This document shows positions 25,127 to 33,424 of a stretch of DNA of 64,000 nucleotides, one piece after another; the stretch's first letter is position 1; each line of letters begins with the position of its first letter. Below the pieces are notes generated by a model. That model saw nothing but the letters and a program-made list of their open reading frames with translations, was not told the DNA's origin and did no database searches. The stretch comes from Nocardia vinacea NBRC 16497 (GTDB lineage Bacteria; Actinomycetota; Actinomycetes; Mycobacteriales; Mycobacteriaceae): positions 62,001 through 126,000 of the forward strand of contig NZ_BAGN01000429.1 of assembly GCF_000308835.1 (NCBI RefSeq), in the 5' to 3' direction. Made by a program: the position numbers and the translations under genes.

Positions 25127-26120
25127 TTCTGCCTCCCGCGGTTGAACTGGTCCACGGCCACCGCCGCGATCACCAGGATGCCGGTGATCAGGGTCTGATA
25201 GATCGACGGAACTCCCATGAGCTGCAGCCCGTTTCGGATGATGCCGACGATCAGCGCGCCCAGCAGTGTGCCGATGACGCTACCGCGCCCGCCGAACAAG
25301 CTGGTGCCGCCCAGCACGACCGCGGTGATCGAGTCGAGGTTGTCGGTCTGCCCCGCGTTCGGGTCGCCGACACCGGTGCGCGCCACCAGCAGCAGCGCCG
25401 CGAGGCCGTAGATCAGCCCCGCCGCGGTATATACGCCCAGCAGCACTCGCCGCGTGTCGATTCCGCTCAGCCGTGCCGCCTCCGGATTGTTGCCGACGGC
25501 GTAGACGTGCCGCCCGGCCGCGGTCTGGCGCAGCACATACCAGGCGAGCGCGAACAGCACCAGCATCGCCACGGAACCGTAGGTGATATCGGTGTCGCCC
25601 AGCGGGAACGTCTTGTCGAAGTAGGTGAGCGTCCCGGGGAGACCGGAAATCGTCTGCTCTTCGGAGTAGATGTGCGTGAGGGCGAACGCGATGCCGTAGG
25701 TGCCGAGGGTCACGATGAACGGCGGCAGCTTCACCAGACTCACCAAAGAGCCGTTGAGCAAACCGAACCCGGCCGTGAGCGCGAGCCGAGCACGATCGCC
25801 ACCAGTGGCGGCAGCCCGGCGTCGACGGCCAATTTGGTGATGGCGATATTGCCCAGCGCCATCACCGCGCCGTTGGACAGGTCGATGCCCGCGGTGAGGA
25901 TGATCAGTGTCTGGCCGATCGCCAGCGTGCCGACCACCATCACCTGCTGCACGATCAGCGAGAAGTTGCCGCCGGTGAGGAATCGATCGGACTGGGCGGC
26001 GAAGAAGACGACGGCGATGATGATCGCCGCGATCGGCCCGAAGTTGGGGATGGCGAGCAAGCGAGTGAGAGCCGACGGTTTCGGCTGCGGCGGCGCCTGC
26101 GAGCTGGTGGCGGTGCTCAT
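25123..26120 (-). pseudogene. Sugar ABC transporter permease, frameshifted
   Basis: CUT2 permease of the RbsC type, about 330 residues when the two frames are joined. The first part (26120 to about 25786) starts MSTATSSQ and includes GIDLSNGAVMALGNIAI; the rest (from about 25790 to 25123) continues with LTAGFGLLNGSLVSL and many membrane helices. The shift lies near 25781-25791, where one base appears to be missing in GTGCTCGGCTCGCG (minus strand). All other operon genes are intact, so a sequencing error is as likely as a real lesion. Confidence 0.85.
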
Positions 26121-26167
26121 GTGAATCCTTGCTGCTCCTTGCGGTTACGACGGCGGGGCCGCGGCGC

Positions 26168-27187
26168 TCACCCCCAGCAGTTGTCCAGGCCGTACTGCAC
26201 GTCCTTGGAGTCCACGCCCGCTTGCGGTTTCGCGGTGATCAGCGTGACGCCGGTATCGGTGTAGCCGCTGACCTTCTTGCCGTTCTTGGCGTAATCGACG
26301 ACCGCCTTCACGCCCTCGCTGGCCATCTTCAGCGGGTACTGCTGCGAGGTCGCCGCGATCTTGCCGTCCTTGACCGCCTGCACACCGCTGCAGCCGCCGT
26401 CCACCGACACGATCAGGGCGGCGTTCTCCTTGCCCGCGGTCTTCAGCGCGGTGTACGCACCCAGCGCGGACGGCTCGTTGATGGTGTAGACGAGGTTGAT
26501 GTCGGGATCCTTCTGCAGGCAGGTTTCCATGGCGGTCTGCGCCTTGGCCTGGTCACCCTGGGCAGGTTGCGCGCACACCACATTCGGCGCGGTGACGTCC
26601 TGGGTCATGTCCTGGGTGGCCTGTGCGGTGCCGTAGCCGGACAGGAAACCGTTGTGCCGCAACACACCGACGGTGACGCCGGGGTTGAGGTCGATCATTG
26701 CGATCTTCACCGGCTTGTCGCCTTCGGCAGCCTTTGCGTACTTGCCGATCAGCTGCCCCGCGGTGAAGTTGTTGGTTGCGAACAGGGCGTCGACGGCGCT
26801 CTGCGGGTCGGTCGGGGTGTCCAGCGCGATCACCTGCACCCCCTTGGCGCGCGCCTTCTCGACGGCGGGCACGATCGCCTTGGTGTCGCTGGCGGTGATG
26901 AGAATGCCCTTGGCGCCGGCGTTGACCATGTTCTCGATAGCCGTCACCTGGCTGGCGTTGTCCCCGTCGAATTTGCCTGCGGCGGTCAGCAGTTTGACGC
27001 CCGCGGCATCGGCCTCCTTCTGGGCGCCCTCCTTCATCTTGACGAAGAAGGGGTTGGTGTCGGTCTTGGTGATCAGGCCGACCGTGATCTGCCCGGAACT
27101 GGAGCCCTTGCCACACGCGGTAGCAGAGAGGGCGAGGGCGCTGACGGCCAGACAGACGGCGGCGAGGCGGACGGCACGAGAGGACAT
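26168..27187 (-). CDS. Sugar ABC transporter substrate-binding lipoprotein
   Basis: A 339-residue extracytoplasmic binding protein. Signal peptide MSSRAVRLAAVCLAVSALAL is followed by the lipobox SATAC, Cys near residue 25, so it is a lipoprotein. The mature part (QITVGLITKTDTNPFF, then VDGGCSGVQAVKDGKI) matches the ribose/fructose-binding group. AGGAGC lies before the ATG at 27187; the ATG at 27226 falls inside the LacI operator. First gene of the importer operon, divergent from lacI. Confidence 0.95.
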   Translation of the reverse strand: MSSRAVRLAAVCLAVSALALSATACGKGSSSGQITVGLITKTDTNPFFVKMKEGAQKEADAAGVKLLTAAGKFDGDNASQVTAIENMVNAGAKGILITASDTKAIVPAVEKARAKGVQVIALDTPTDPQSAVDALFATNNFTAGQLIGKYAKAAEGDKPVKIAMIDLNPGVTVGVLRHNGFLSGYGTAQATQDMTQDVTAPNVVCAQPAQGDQAKAQTAMETCLQKDPDINLVYTINEPSALGAYTALKTAGKENAALIVSVDGGCSGVQAVKDGKIAATSQQYPLKMASEGVKAVVDYAKNGKKVSGYTDTGVTLITAKPQAGVDSKDVQYGLDNCWG

Positions 27188-27210
27188 CGATGTGCTCCTG
27201 CGATACTGGT

Positions 27211-27226
27211 ATGACAACGTTGTCAT
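27211..27226. promoter_or_regulatory. LacI-family operator
   Basis: Perfect 16-bp palindrome ATGACAACGTTGTCAT, 24 bp before the binding-protein start, in the lacI/importer spacer. The central CG and the TGACAAC half-sites are typical of LacI-type operators. Confidence 0.85.
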
Positions 27227-27320
27227 GACGATAGAACGTGATCAAGCTCACGTCTAGGGGGATCTTTTAAGATGTTGGCCGAGAACAGCAGCGTTCCGCG
27301 ACCCATAGGAGAAGGTGGCA

Positions 27321-28376
27321 ATGTCAGCGTTGTCAGACCGCTTGCCGCGCCGGAGCGCCACCATGCGCGAGGTCGCCGCGCTGGCGGGGGTCAGTATCAA
27401 GACAGTGTCGCGGGTGGTGCGCGGCGAGGGTGGCGTTTCGCCGGAACTGGCCGCACGGGTAACCGATGCCGCCGCAATGCTCGACTATCGGCACAATCTC
27501 GCCGCCAGCACGCTACGCGGCCACGGCCAGAAGACAGCTGCGATCGGCCTCGTGCTGATGGATGTCGCCAACCCCTACGCGTCGGCACTACATCGCGCGG
27601 TCGAGGATTTCGCGCACGGCCGTGGCACTTTGGTGTTCGCGGTCAGCAGCGACGAGGATCCCGACCGGCAGCGGGAAGTCCTCGACGCCCTGCTGTCCCG
27701 GCGCGTGGACGGGCTGATCGTGATGCCGGTAGGCGCCGACCACGGCGCGCTGCTCCACGAGCAAAGGCGCGGCACGCCCATCGTTTTCGTCGACCGCGCG
27801 CCGGCCACCGCTGAAATCGACAGTGTCACCGTCGACAACCACGACGGCGCACGTCGCGCGATCGAGCATCTGGCCGCCCATGGGCACCGGCGGATCGCGT
27901 ATCTCGGTGACCTGCAGACGATCTGGACCGCCGCCGAACGCTACGCCGGCTACGTCGAGGGTCTGGCCTGCACGGGAATCCCGCTCGACCCCACCCTGAT
28001 CTGCGCCGACCTGCACTCACCGGAAGTAGCCGAGGCAGCCGCGGACGCCCTGCTGTCTCGCCCCGACCGCCCTACCGCATTGTTCAGCGCGCAGAACCTG
28101 GTCACCGTCGGCGCGCTGCGCGCCATCCAAAAGCGCGGCCTGCAAACCGAAATCGCGCTCGTCGGCTTCGACGACCTCCCCCTGGCCGAACTCCTCTCCC
28201 CTGCCCTGACCGCGGTCACCCAGAACCCATCGAGCATCGGCCGCACCGCCGCCGAAATCCTGTTCACCCGCCTCGACGGCGACATCTCCGCACCCCGGCA
28301 CGAGGTGATCCCGACTCGTCTTCTCGTTCGCGGGTCCGGGGAAATAGCGCCGCCCGGTATTCGGGCCGACGACTAG
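27321..28376 (+). CDS. LacI-family transcriptional repressor
   Basis: A 351-residue repressor of the divergent sugar importer. HTH near residues 15-34: TMREVAALAGVSIKTVSRVV. The periplasmic-binding-like sensor follows (IGLVLMDVANPYASAL through VGFDDLPLAELLSPALTAV). ATG at 27321 with AGGAGAAGG upstream. Its first codons contain TGTCAGCGTTGTCA, 12 of 14 matches to the operator half of the spacer site, so it may also bind its own start region. Sugar inducer unknown. Confidence 0.93.
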   Translation: MSALSDRLPRRSATMREVAALAGVSIKTVSRVVRGEGGVSPELAARVTDAAAMLDYRHNLAASTLRGHGQKTAAIGLVLMDVANPYASALHRAVEDFAHGRGTLVFAVSSDEDPDRQREVLDALLSRRVDGLIVMPVGADHGALLHEQRRGTPIVFVDRAPATAEIDSVTVDNHDGARRAIEHLAAHGHRRIAYLGDLQTIWTAAERYAGYVEGLACTGIPLDPTLICADLHSPEVAEAAADALLSRPDRPTALFSAQNLVTVGALRAIQKRGLQTEIALVGFDDLPLAELLSPALTAVTQNPSSIGRTAAEILFTRLDGDISAPRHEVIPTRLLVRGSGEIAPPGIRADD

Positions 28377-28694
28377 CCGGCGTTCCGGCTCCGCGATACG
28401 CGTGTCCCGCACAACGATCCAGCCGTCAACGTGGCTATCGCCGCGGCGGGCAACCACCGACTCGGCAAGTCGCCCATAGGGCGGCTGCGGCATGAACACA
28501 GTGTGCCGCAATGAAATACGCCAGAAACGACGATACGCCGGCCAGACCGTCACCAATTGCAATTTTCTTTTCTGTTGCCCGGCGGTATTCGGGAATCGAG
28601 ATACACATTCGCCTCACCTTGTCGCTCCAGTACACCACGAGCTATAATTATAATTGTATTCTGTGGATATATCAGGAAATGAAAGGAGAGAATC
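28377..28694. other. Intergenic region turning AT-rich
   Basis: No gene is seen. The first half is ordinary high-GC DNA; the second half drops sharply in GC and carries a sigma-70-like promoter in front of the coiled-coil gene. It marks the left side of the accessory island. Confidence 0.5.
28619..28648 (+). promoter_or_regulatory. Candidate promoter of the coiled-coil gene
   Basis: TTGTCG (28619-28624), 18-bp spacer, TATAAT (28643-28648). An exact TATAAT is unusual for this genome and lies in an AT-rich patch. Confidence 0.5.
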
Positions 28695-29114
28695 ATGACG
28701 AAGATTTCGGAAAAGGTCCATGAACTTAGAGACCACGCGGAGCACGCGGAGAAGGAGATAGCGGCGGCCCAGAAAGAAACTGGGAAGAAAGTGGATGCCG
28801 CTATCAGCTCCGCCAAAGCGGAGGCGAAAATCAGGCAGGATAAATTCAAGGCGAATGTCACAGCAAGGAAGGCCGCCGCGGCTTCCGACTGGGAAACACT
28901 CCAGGCGGAGCACAACAAGCGGGTCGAGAAAATCAAGAACACTATTGCGACCAAGAAAGACGCTCACGACCTGAAGGTCGCAAATCGCCGAGCCGATGAC
29001 GCAGAGGGCTATGCCTCGGCTTCGATCGACTACGCCTTGATGGCAATTGACGACGCCGAGATCGCCACCCTGGAAGCCATTGACGCTCGGGCTTATGCAG
29101 AATCGTTGACCTAG
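28695..29114 (+). CDS. Small charged coiled-coil protein, unknown function
   Basis: 139 residues, almost entirely predicted alpha-helical and coiled coil, rich in Lys, Glu and Ala: KISEKVHELRDHAEHAEKEI at the start, then an Ala/Lys-rich stretch, ending YASASIDYALMAIDDAEIAT. No Cys, Pro or membrane segment. AAGGAGAG lies before the ATG. Lower GC and richer in AAG/AAA and ATA-type codons than its neighbours, which suggests transfer. It resembles stress-type or apolipoprotein-like helical proteins only in composition. Real gene likely; function unknown. Confidence 0.75.
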   Translation: MTKISEKVHELRDHAEHAEKEIAAAQKETGKKVDAAISSAKAEAKIRQDKFKANVTARKAAAASDWETLQAEHNKRVEKIKNTIATKKDAHDLKVANRRADDAEGYASASIDYALMAIDDAEIATLEAIDARAYAESLT

Positions 29115-29204
29115 TGCCGCGTCAACCAACGCACGGTAGGTAATTCGGCAGTCGGATTTTGGAGTCTACGGCGAAGTCGCGTTTGGGTTCGGTGTTCTGA
29201 TCAG

Positions 29205-29373
29205 ATGTGGCCGGTCGCCTGATGCAGGGCGCCGAACAGGTGGCGTACGCCCCGGGTGCGACGGTTGGTCGCGGCTGCCGCTTCGGCTTACGACAACGCT
29301 GCCAGCCGCGACCGGGGTGCAGCTGCAGGGTTCAGGAACCCGAATTCGTCGACACATATCACGTGCCCATCAT
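29205..29373 (-). pseudogene. IS630-family transposase remnant
   Basis: A minus-strand reading gives HVICVDEFGFLNPAAAPRSR, an in-frame stop, then RRTRGVRHLFGALHQATGHI and a stop. This matches the middle of IS630 transposases, including the second catalytic Asp in VDEFGPLN-type motifs and the RRTxGVRHL segment. Only about 55 codons remain and no terminal repeats are seen. Lies directly beside the duplicated isomerase fragment. Confidence 0.55.
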
Positions 29374-29394
29374 CGGGTGGGTTGTCCGGACGAG

Positions 29395-29645
29395 CGGCGG
29401 CGGATTCCGAATCTGCTCAACTTCCTGACCGGACCCTGGCAGATCGGCTTCGTACCACTCGGCCGACTGCGCGGAATTCGCCTGCGCGCCACCGACATCG
29501 ATCGGATGTGAGGGCAAGGCGCTGAAGTTCGTGGGTCGGCGGCCGCTTCGCTGCTGCGCGTCGGTGGCCGAACCGCACTGCTACACCAACTCGATGGCCC
29601 CGGACTGCCTCCGCTGCGTCGCCGGCGGTCCCTCCTCCAAAGGAC
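29395..29645 (+). pseudogene. Degenerate copy of the isomerase-like gene, 3' part
   Basis: Reads NLLNFLTGPWQIGFVPLGRL then RGIRLRATDIDRM, a TGA in place of Trp, then GSAAASLLRVGGRTALLHQL and DGPGLPPLRRR. This closely matches the last 75 residues of the gene at 22539-23189. The 5' two thirds are missing and the copy joins the IS630 remnant. Confidence 0.8.
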
Positions 29646-29677
29646 GCGACAACACGACAACACGACGCGGACAGCTC

Positions 29678-30505
29678 TCAGACGCCGATCCGCGCAATCA
29701 AATCGACAGCCCCCGCACCATGACGAGCCAAACCGTGCATGATCGCGAAAGCATCTACGTAGATCGCGATTTCCGACGGGCGGGTGATCGTCAGCTCCGC
29801 TGAAATGGTCTCGACCATCACACGCTCGGCGTCGAAGATCGCGAACCCGTGCGAGCCGACCGACGCATCGACAGTCGCCGGGACGATCCCCAAGTCGACC
29901 CGCGGATTGGCTGCGTGCTCGATCAGGGCGCGGCGCTGCTCGACCATGATCTCCGACGATCCAACCGTCTGATGCAGAGCAGCCTCGCCGATGACGAACG
30001 AGAATCGGCGTCGACCTGTGCGTAGCACACGCTGTCGGGACATCCGTACGGCGACCGCTTCAGCGATGTCGTCGCGGCCACCGGGGACGAGCGTGCGGCA
30101 GGTCGTGAGCATCGCCGCCGCATACTCCGGTGTCTGGAGCAGTCCGGGCACTACCCACGATTCAAACCACCTGACGTTTTGGGCACGGCCCTCGATCTCG
30201 AGGGATTGCCGCTGTCGGTGGGCGCGGCCGGACGCGACGACGCGCCGCCACTCGAGGTACATGGATTGCAGGTTGCGGAGGGTGGCCACCAGGTCGTCGT
30301 AGACGAGAGGGGAATCGGTGGCGCGGCACCAGGCGAGTAGGTCGTCTTCGCTGGGTTGCTGCTTGCCCAGTTCGATGCGGGACACCTTCGCGGGATGCCA
30401 CCCGCACGCTTCGGCGAGCTGCTTGCCGGACAGGCGGGCGTCCCTGCGAAGCTCGCGCAAGCGAGCCCCCAGAGCCGCCCTTGCCTGCCCGACGCTGCCA
30501 CTCAC
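29678..30505 (-). CDS. XRE-family regulator with DUF5753
   Basis: A 275-residue protein: N-terminal HTH LSGKQLAEACGWHPAKVSRI near residues 25-45, then the actinobacterial DUF5753 domain with FESWVVPGLLQTPEYAAAML. This class is abundant in Streptomyces and Nocardia and pairs with small partner genes. Some are classed as Scr1-type toxin-antitoxin antitoxins; others control development. The GTG start at 30505 overlaps the stop of the DUF6879 gene (GTGA). Third gene of a compact three-gene unit. Confidence 0.92.
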   Translation of the reverse strand: MSGSVGQARAALGARLRELRRDARLSGKQLAEACGWHPAKVSRIELGKQQPSEDDLLAWCRATDSPLVYDDLVATLRNLQSMYLEWRRVVASGRAHRQRQSLEIEGRAQNVRWFESWVVPGLLQTPEYAAAMLTTCRTLVPGGRDDIAEAVAVRMSRQRVLRTGRRRFSFVIGEAALHQTVGSSEIMVEQRRALIEHAANPRVDLGIVPATVDASVGSHGFAIFDAERVMVETISAELTITRPSEIAIYVDAFAIMHGLARHGAGAVDLIARIGV

Positions 30506-31047
30506 TGTGCCGCGTATTCCAATCGGTAGTCGGCGCGGTCGATGCCCTGCTCCCACAGCCGACGCCACCCCGCACCGGCTACCGCGACGATGTCCGGATC
30601 CGTGGTGACGGCGAGGCCGACCGCGTCGCCTGTCTCGTCGACAGTGTTGAACGCGACTCGTTCGTCATCGAACAGCCAGTAGTCATCCTGCGGGATGTGG
30701 CCGGTCACGAGATACCGGGGGAGATACCGGATCTGTTCGCCCGCTGCGGCATTCGGCGCGCACGCATCGAGCAGCCACGCCGTGTACTCGGTGTGCGGCA
30801 CCGACACCACTCGCACCCGTGCCACGGTCACACCGCGCGCCACTGTTTCGGCGACCAGGGCGCACCACTGGCGACCGCCGTCGGTCTCGACGATGTCGCG
30901 GGATTCGCGCCACCGCACCAGCGGTTCGTACTCGTCCGGCACCTGGTAGGAATCCTGCACTTCGACATGCACGGCAGACACCTTCGCTGCCCGGAAGTAC
31001 TCGGCGTAGATGCCTTCGCCCGCGAGTTCGCCGCTCACTGCGCGCAT
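30502..31047 (-). CDS. DUF6879 family protein
   Basis: A 181-residue cytosolic protein of a family regularly placed beside XRE/DUF5753 regulators. Features: FRAAKVSAVHVEVQDSYQVP near the N-terminus, VRVVSVPHTEYTAWLLD near residue 80, DYWLFDDERVAFN near 122. No catalytic motif is evident; suggested to be the effector or partner in such pairs, not proven. Coupled to the XRE gene by GTGA and overlaps the preceding gene by 13 bp. Confidence 0.85.
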   Translation of the reverse strand: MRAVSGELAGEGIYAEYFRAAKVSAVHVEVQDSYQVPDEYEPLVRWRESRDIVETDGGRQWCALVAETVARGVTVARVRVVSVPHTEYTAWLLDACAPNAAAGEQIRYLPRYLVTGHIPQDDYWLFDDERVAFNTVDETGDAVGLAVTTDPDIVAVAGAGWRRLWEQGIDRADYRLEYAAQ

Positions 31048-31334
31048 CGTGGAACCTCCACAGCGGTCTCGTCGGGATCCAGGGTGAGCTTCGCCCGAAT
31101 ACTGTCAGGCACAGGGGTTCCGGCGACGAGCAGCAGACCGGGGGTCTTGGTGGTTTCGACACGCAATGCGGCTCCGGGCTCAGCCCAGTCGAGAAGGGCA
31201 TGAGGTACGAGGACGGCGTGCCCGTCGCGGGTGTGAAGTCCTTGGACGATCAAAGCGTCCGGGCCGAGCGCATACAACGCCGGGCAACCTCCATCTTTCG
31301 ATCCCGACCCGAGCAATCGCAGTTCGTTGGTCAT
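31035..31334 (-). CDS. Hypothetical 99-residue protein of the XRE/DUF6879 unit
   Basis: First gene of the unit, overlapping the DUF6879 gene by 13 bp. Contains LYALGPDALIVQGLHTRDGH and ends with an acidic DPDETAVEVP. No membrane segment or known motif; I do not recognise the family. Location and overlap suggest it belongs to the same regulatory module. Confidence 0.75.
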   Translation of the reverse strand: MTNELRLLGSGSKDGGCPALYALGPDALIVQGLHTRDGHAVLVPHALLDWAEPGAALRVETTKTPGLLLVAGTPVPDSIRAKLTLDPDETAVEVPRCAQ

Positions 31335-31350
31335 CGCCTACTCCTTGTTC

Positions 31351-31435
31351 GCGCAACTCTACGTGTGTGCATCCGCAATTCTCCCTGGTCACCTCGACGA
31401 TTGCAGAGGATTACCGCGCAATCTGCCGCAATTCT
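31351..31435. repeat. Four short direct repeats before the XRE/DUF6879 unit
   Basis: CCGCAATTCT occurs at 31373-31382 and 31426-31435, with related GCGCAACTCT at 31351-31360 and GCGCAATCTG at 31417-31426. They lie just upstream of the first gene of the unit (start 31334) and may be regulator binding sites. The rest of this 269-bp spacer shows nothing recognisable. Confidence 0.4.
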
Positions 31436-31603
31436 GTGTCGCCGCTGTTTGCCTGCGCCATAGCGTCTTTCGTGGCCCCGCCGTCGGGTCGACGCCACAC
31501 CGCCCCCTCATCCGGTGAACCACTCGCCCGCATGGGATGGCCCGAGTGGGCGGCAGTCCTCGGCGGTGGGCGCTCACCGACCGGACGACCGAAGGGACGG
31601 GAG

Positions 31604-31903
31604 ATGAACCTTCCCGTACGACGCGACGACGAAGACGCTCGGAAACTGGCGCTCGCCCCGGAGGGCGCCCCGCGCTACCTCCAGCACGACGACGGATCAT
31701 GGGATCTAGTCGACGAAGACGGGTGGCTGATTGATCCCGAAGAACTCAGCGAACTCCACGCCGACGCCACAGCCGCGATTGCCGCTGCGACGGTCGAACC
31801 GATCGATGTAGACCTTCTGACCGAAGTCCGCCAGGGCCTTCTGTCCATGCCGTCAGTGATCGACATACAGCCGATCTCCGTGCGAGACAACGAGGTTCGA
31901 TGA
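31604..31903 (+). CDS. Hypothetical 99-residue acidic protein
   Basis: Start ATG 31604 follows GGGACGGGAG. Strongly acidic with PRYLQHDDGSWDLVDEDGWL in the middle and a Ala-rich helix after it. Unrecognised. Its stop overlaps the start of a small membrane gene (ATGA), so the two form a unit. Opposite in direction to the XRE/DUF6879 genes. Confidence 0.65.
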   Translation: MNLPVRRDDEDARKLALAPEGAPRYLQHDDGSWDLVDEDGWLIDPEELSELHADATAAIAAATVEPIDVDLLTEVRQGLLSMPSVIDIQPISVRDNEVR

Positions 31904-32073
31904 TCAGCGACGGGTGGATCATGCTCGGGATGATGCTGGCAATCGGCCTGCCGCTGGGGGTTGTGGTTGCGGTGATCGTATGGCCCGAGCACATCCCAAA
32001 AGACCGGACCGTGGACGCCATCCGGGAGCGGGTCGAAGCGGAGGAATCCAACCGCGCGACAGGCGATTTCTGA
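31900..32073 (+). CDS. Small single-pass membrane protein, 57 residues
   Basis: ATG overlaps the preceding stop (ATGA). One hydrophobic segment, IMLGMMLAIGLPLGVVVAVI (residues 7-26), follows a short outside part, and a charged tail of about 28 residues (EERVEAEE-like, acidic) follows it. No family recognised. The tight overlap with the acidic 99-residue gene argues that it is translated. Confidence 0.6.
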   Translation: MISDGWIMLGMMLAIGLPLGVVVAVIVWPEHIPKDRTVDAIRERVEAEESNRATGDF

Positions 32074-32110
32074 CCCGCAGACAGCGGTCAGTAGATAGAT
32101 AGGGGAAGTG

Positions 32111-32539
32111 ATGAGGAATCTGATCAGGGTGGCGCTGCTCACCGGATTCGGCATCGGCTCAACGCTCGTCGGGGGTGGCGCTGGTACCGCGTCGGCCGAC
32201 AACATCACGTGTTTCATCCACGCGATCGAGCCATGGAAAACCGACCACAACTCGATAGCCCCAATCAACTTCGGGTTCAAGGTGCACTGCACCGGAAAGC
32301 CCGCGTTGCGCAACGTGACTACGAAGCTGTGGCGCTACGACCCGACAGACGGCAAGCACTACGTTCACTCCGAACGCAACGACACGAGCACCGATCCCGA
32401 CGTCGAAACGCTGTACTCGGCATCATGCTCGTCGGCCGGGATCCTCTACCAGTTCCACACCGAGGCGATCGTGAACGCGTTTAATGGCAACTGGGACCGC
32501 GAACCCGACAACAGCAGCACCATCGCGGCAATCTGCTGA
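32111..32539 (+). CDS. Secreted protein with four cysteines, unknown function
   Basis: 142 residues. Signal peptide MRNLIRVALLTGFGIGSTLV, cleavage probably after GTASA, giving a mature protein starting DNITC. Four Cys (ITC, VHC, SASC, AAIC) could form two disulfides. AGGGGAA lies just before the ATG; the GTG three bases earlier is less likely. Looks like a small exported beta-rich protein; no known family. Confidence 0.75.
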   Translation: MRNLIRVALLTGFGIGSTLVGGGAGTASADNITCFIHAIEPWKTDHNSIAPINFGFKVHCTGKPALRNVTTKLWRYDPTDGKHYVHSERNDTSTDPDVETLYSASCSSAGILYQFHTEAIVNAFNGNWDREPDNSSTIAAIC

Positions 32540-32561
32540 CAACAACGGAAGGGCGTAGCCG

Positions 32562-33062
32562 ATGACGACTCTCGAGCAACACCCAGCGGTCGCAGTGGCA
32601 ACCCAAGCCCTCGCGGGCAGTGACCGGGACCTGAGCCCGGTCACTGCCGTCATCCGCGACGATGTCGCCGCCGTCCTCATCGACGGCGTGCAGGGCCGAT
32701 GGATCGTGTTCGCTGATCCGCGCGACGGCGAATGGTTCGTGGAGGGCACCACGTTCGGTGCGCCGCGACCGGCCGGGCCGCGTAGCGACCGCTCACCGGA
32801 TAACATGCCGCTCCAACGTTTGCGAGTCAGGTTCCACAGTGACGGCGAGGGCGGCGAAGGCTGGTTAGCCGTGACCGGTCTCGCCGCCTATGACGCAGTG
32901 TCGGTCTCAATGGGCTCCGGACTCGACGAAGCCGTCGCATCCGTCACCGATGACGGTCTCGTCTTCGCCGTCATTCGAGCGCGCGCGGATGATGATCCGA
33001 GCGTCTACGTGAACACCCGTGACGGACGGAGCATTTCGGCCGTAGCACGCGAAAGCCGATAG
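32562..33062 (+). CDS. Hypothetical 166-residue protein
   Basis: Follows the secreted protein by 22 bp in the same direction. Contains VLIDGVQGRWIVFADPRDGE and DGLVFAVIRARADDDPSVYV; no signal peptide or membrane segment. Unrecognised. Convergent with the next gene with a 4-bp gap. Confidence 0.65.
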   Translation: MTTLEQHPAVAVATQALAGSDRDLSPVTAVIRDDVAAVLIDGVQGRWIVFADPRDGEWFVEGTTFGAPRPAGPRSDRSPDNMPLQRLRVRFHSDGEGGEGWLAVTGLAAYDAVSVSMGSGLDEAVASVTDDGLVFAVIRARADDDPSVYVNTRDGRSISAVARESR

Positions 33063-33066
33063 GACC

Positions 33067-33312
33067 CTACTTCGTCGTCCGCGTGGGCTGGTGACCGTAG
33101 TCGGGACGGAGGGTCACGAGGTACTCCCGGAGGGTGTTGCAACAGGCGACGCCGTAGGCCACGATTCGGCTGGGGTCGCTCGGGCTCCGGTGCACCTGGG
33201 CGATGATTCCGGTACGGCGCACCGCCGCTGGATCCGCGGGCTCGACACCGCGCCCATGCGTGTCCGACCACCAGGTGACCCGGTCGCCCAACGCGAGAGA
33301 TGTTTCGAACAT
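33067..33312 (-). CDS. Hypothetical 81-residue protein
   Basis: Reads MFETSLALGDRVTWWSDTHG then VAYGVACCNTLREYLVTLRP. Compact, no membrane segment; the opening resembles small beta-barrel (SH3- or KOW-like) domains only loosely. Probably real because the frame is clean and ends 4 bp from its convergent neighbour. Function unknown. Confidence 0.5.
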   Translation of the reverse strand: MFETSLALGDRVTWWSDTHGRGVEPADPAAVRRTGIIAQVHRSPSDPSRIVAYGVACCNTLREYLVTLRPDYGHQPTRTTK

Positions 33313-33424
33313 ACTTTCGTGTATCCCATACGCCTCAGTTTCGTGTCGTGCCGCGCGAAAGCTGAGAGGATCGACCGGTCTCGGCGGCGGTGGAACTTCA
33401 GCGGATCCCGATTCTGACCACCGA

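Noticed and set aside
31351..31435. CRISPR array
   Set aside because: Repeats are only 10 bp, irregularly spaced and partly overlapping, with no cas genes.
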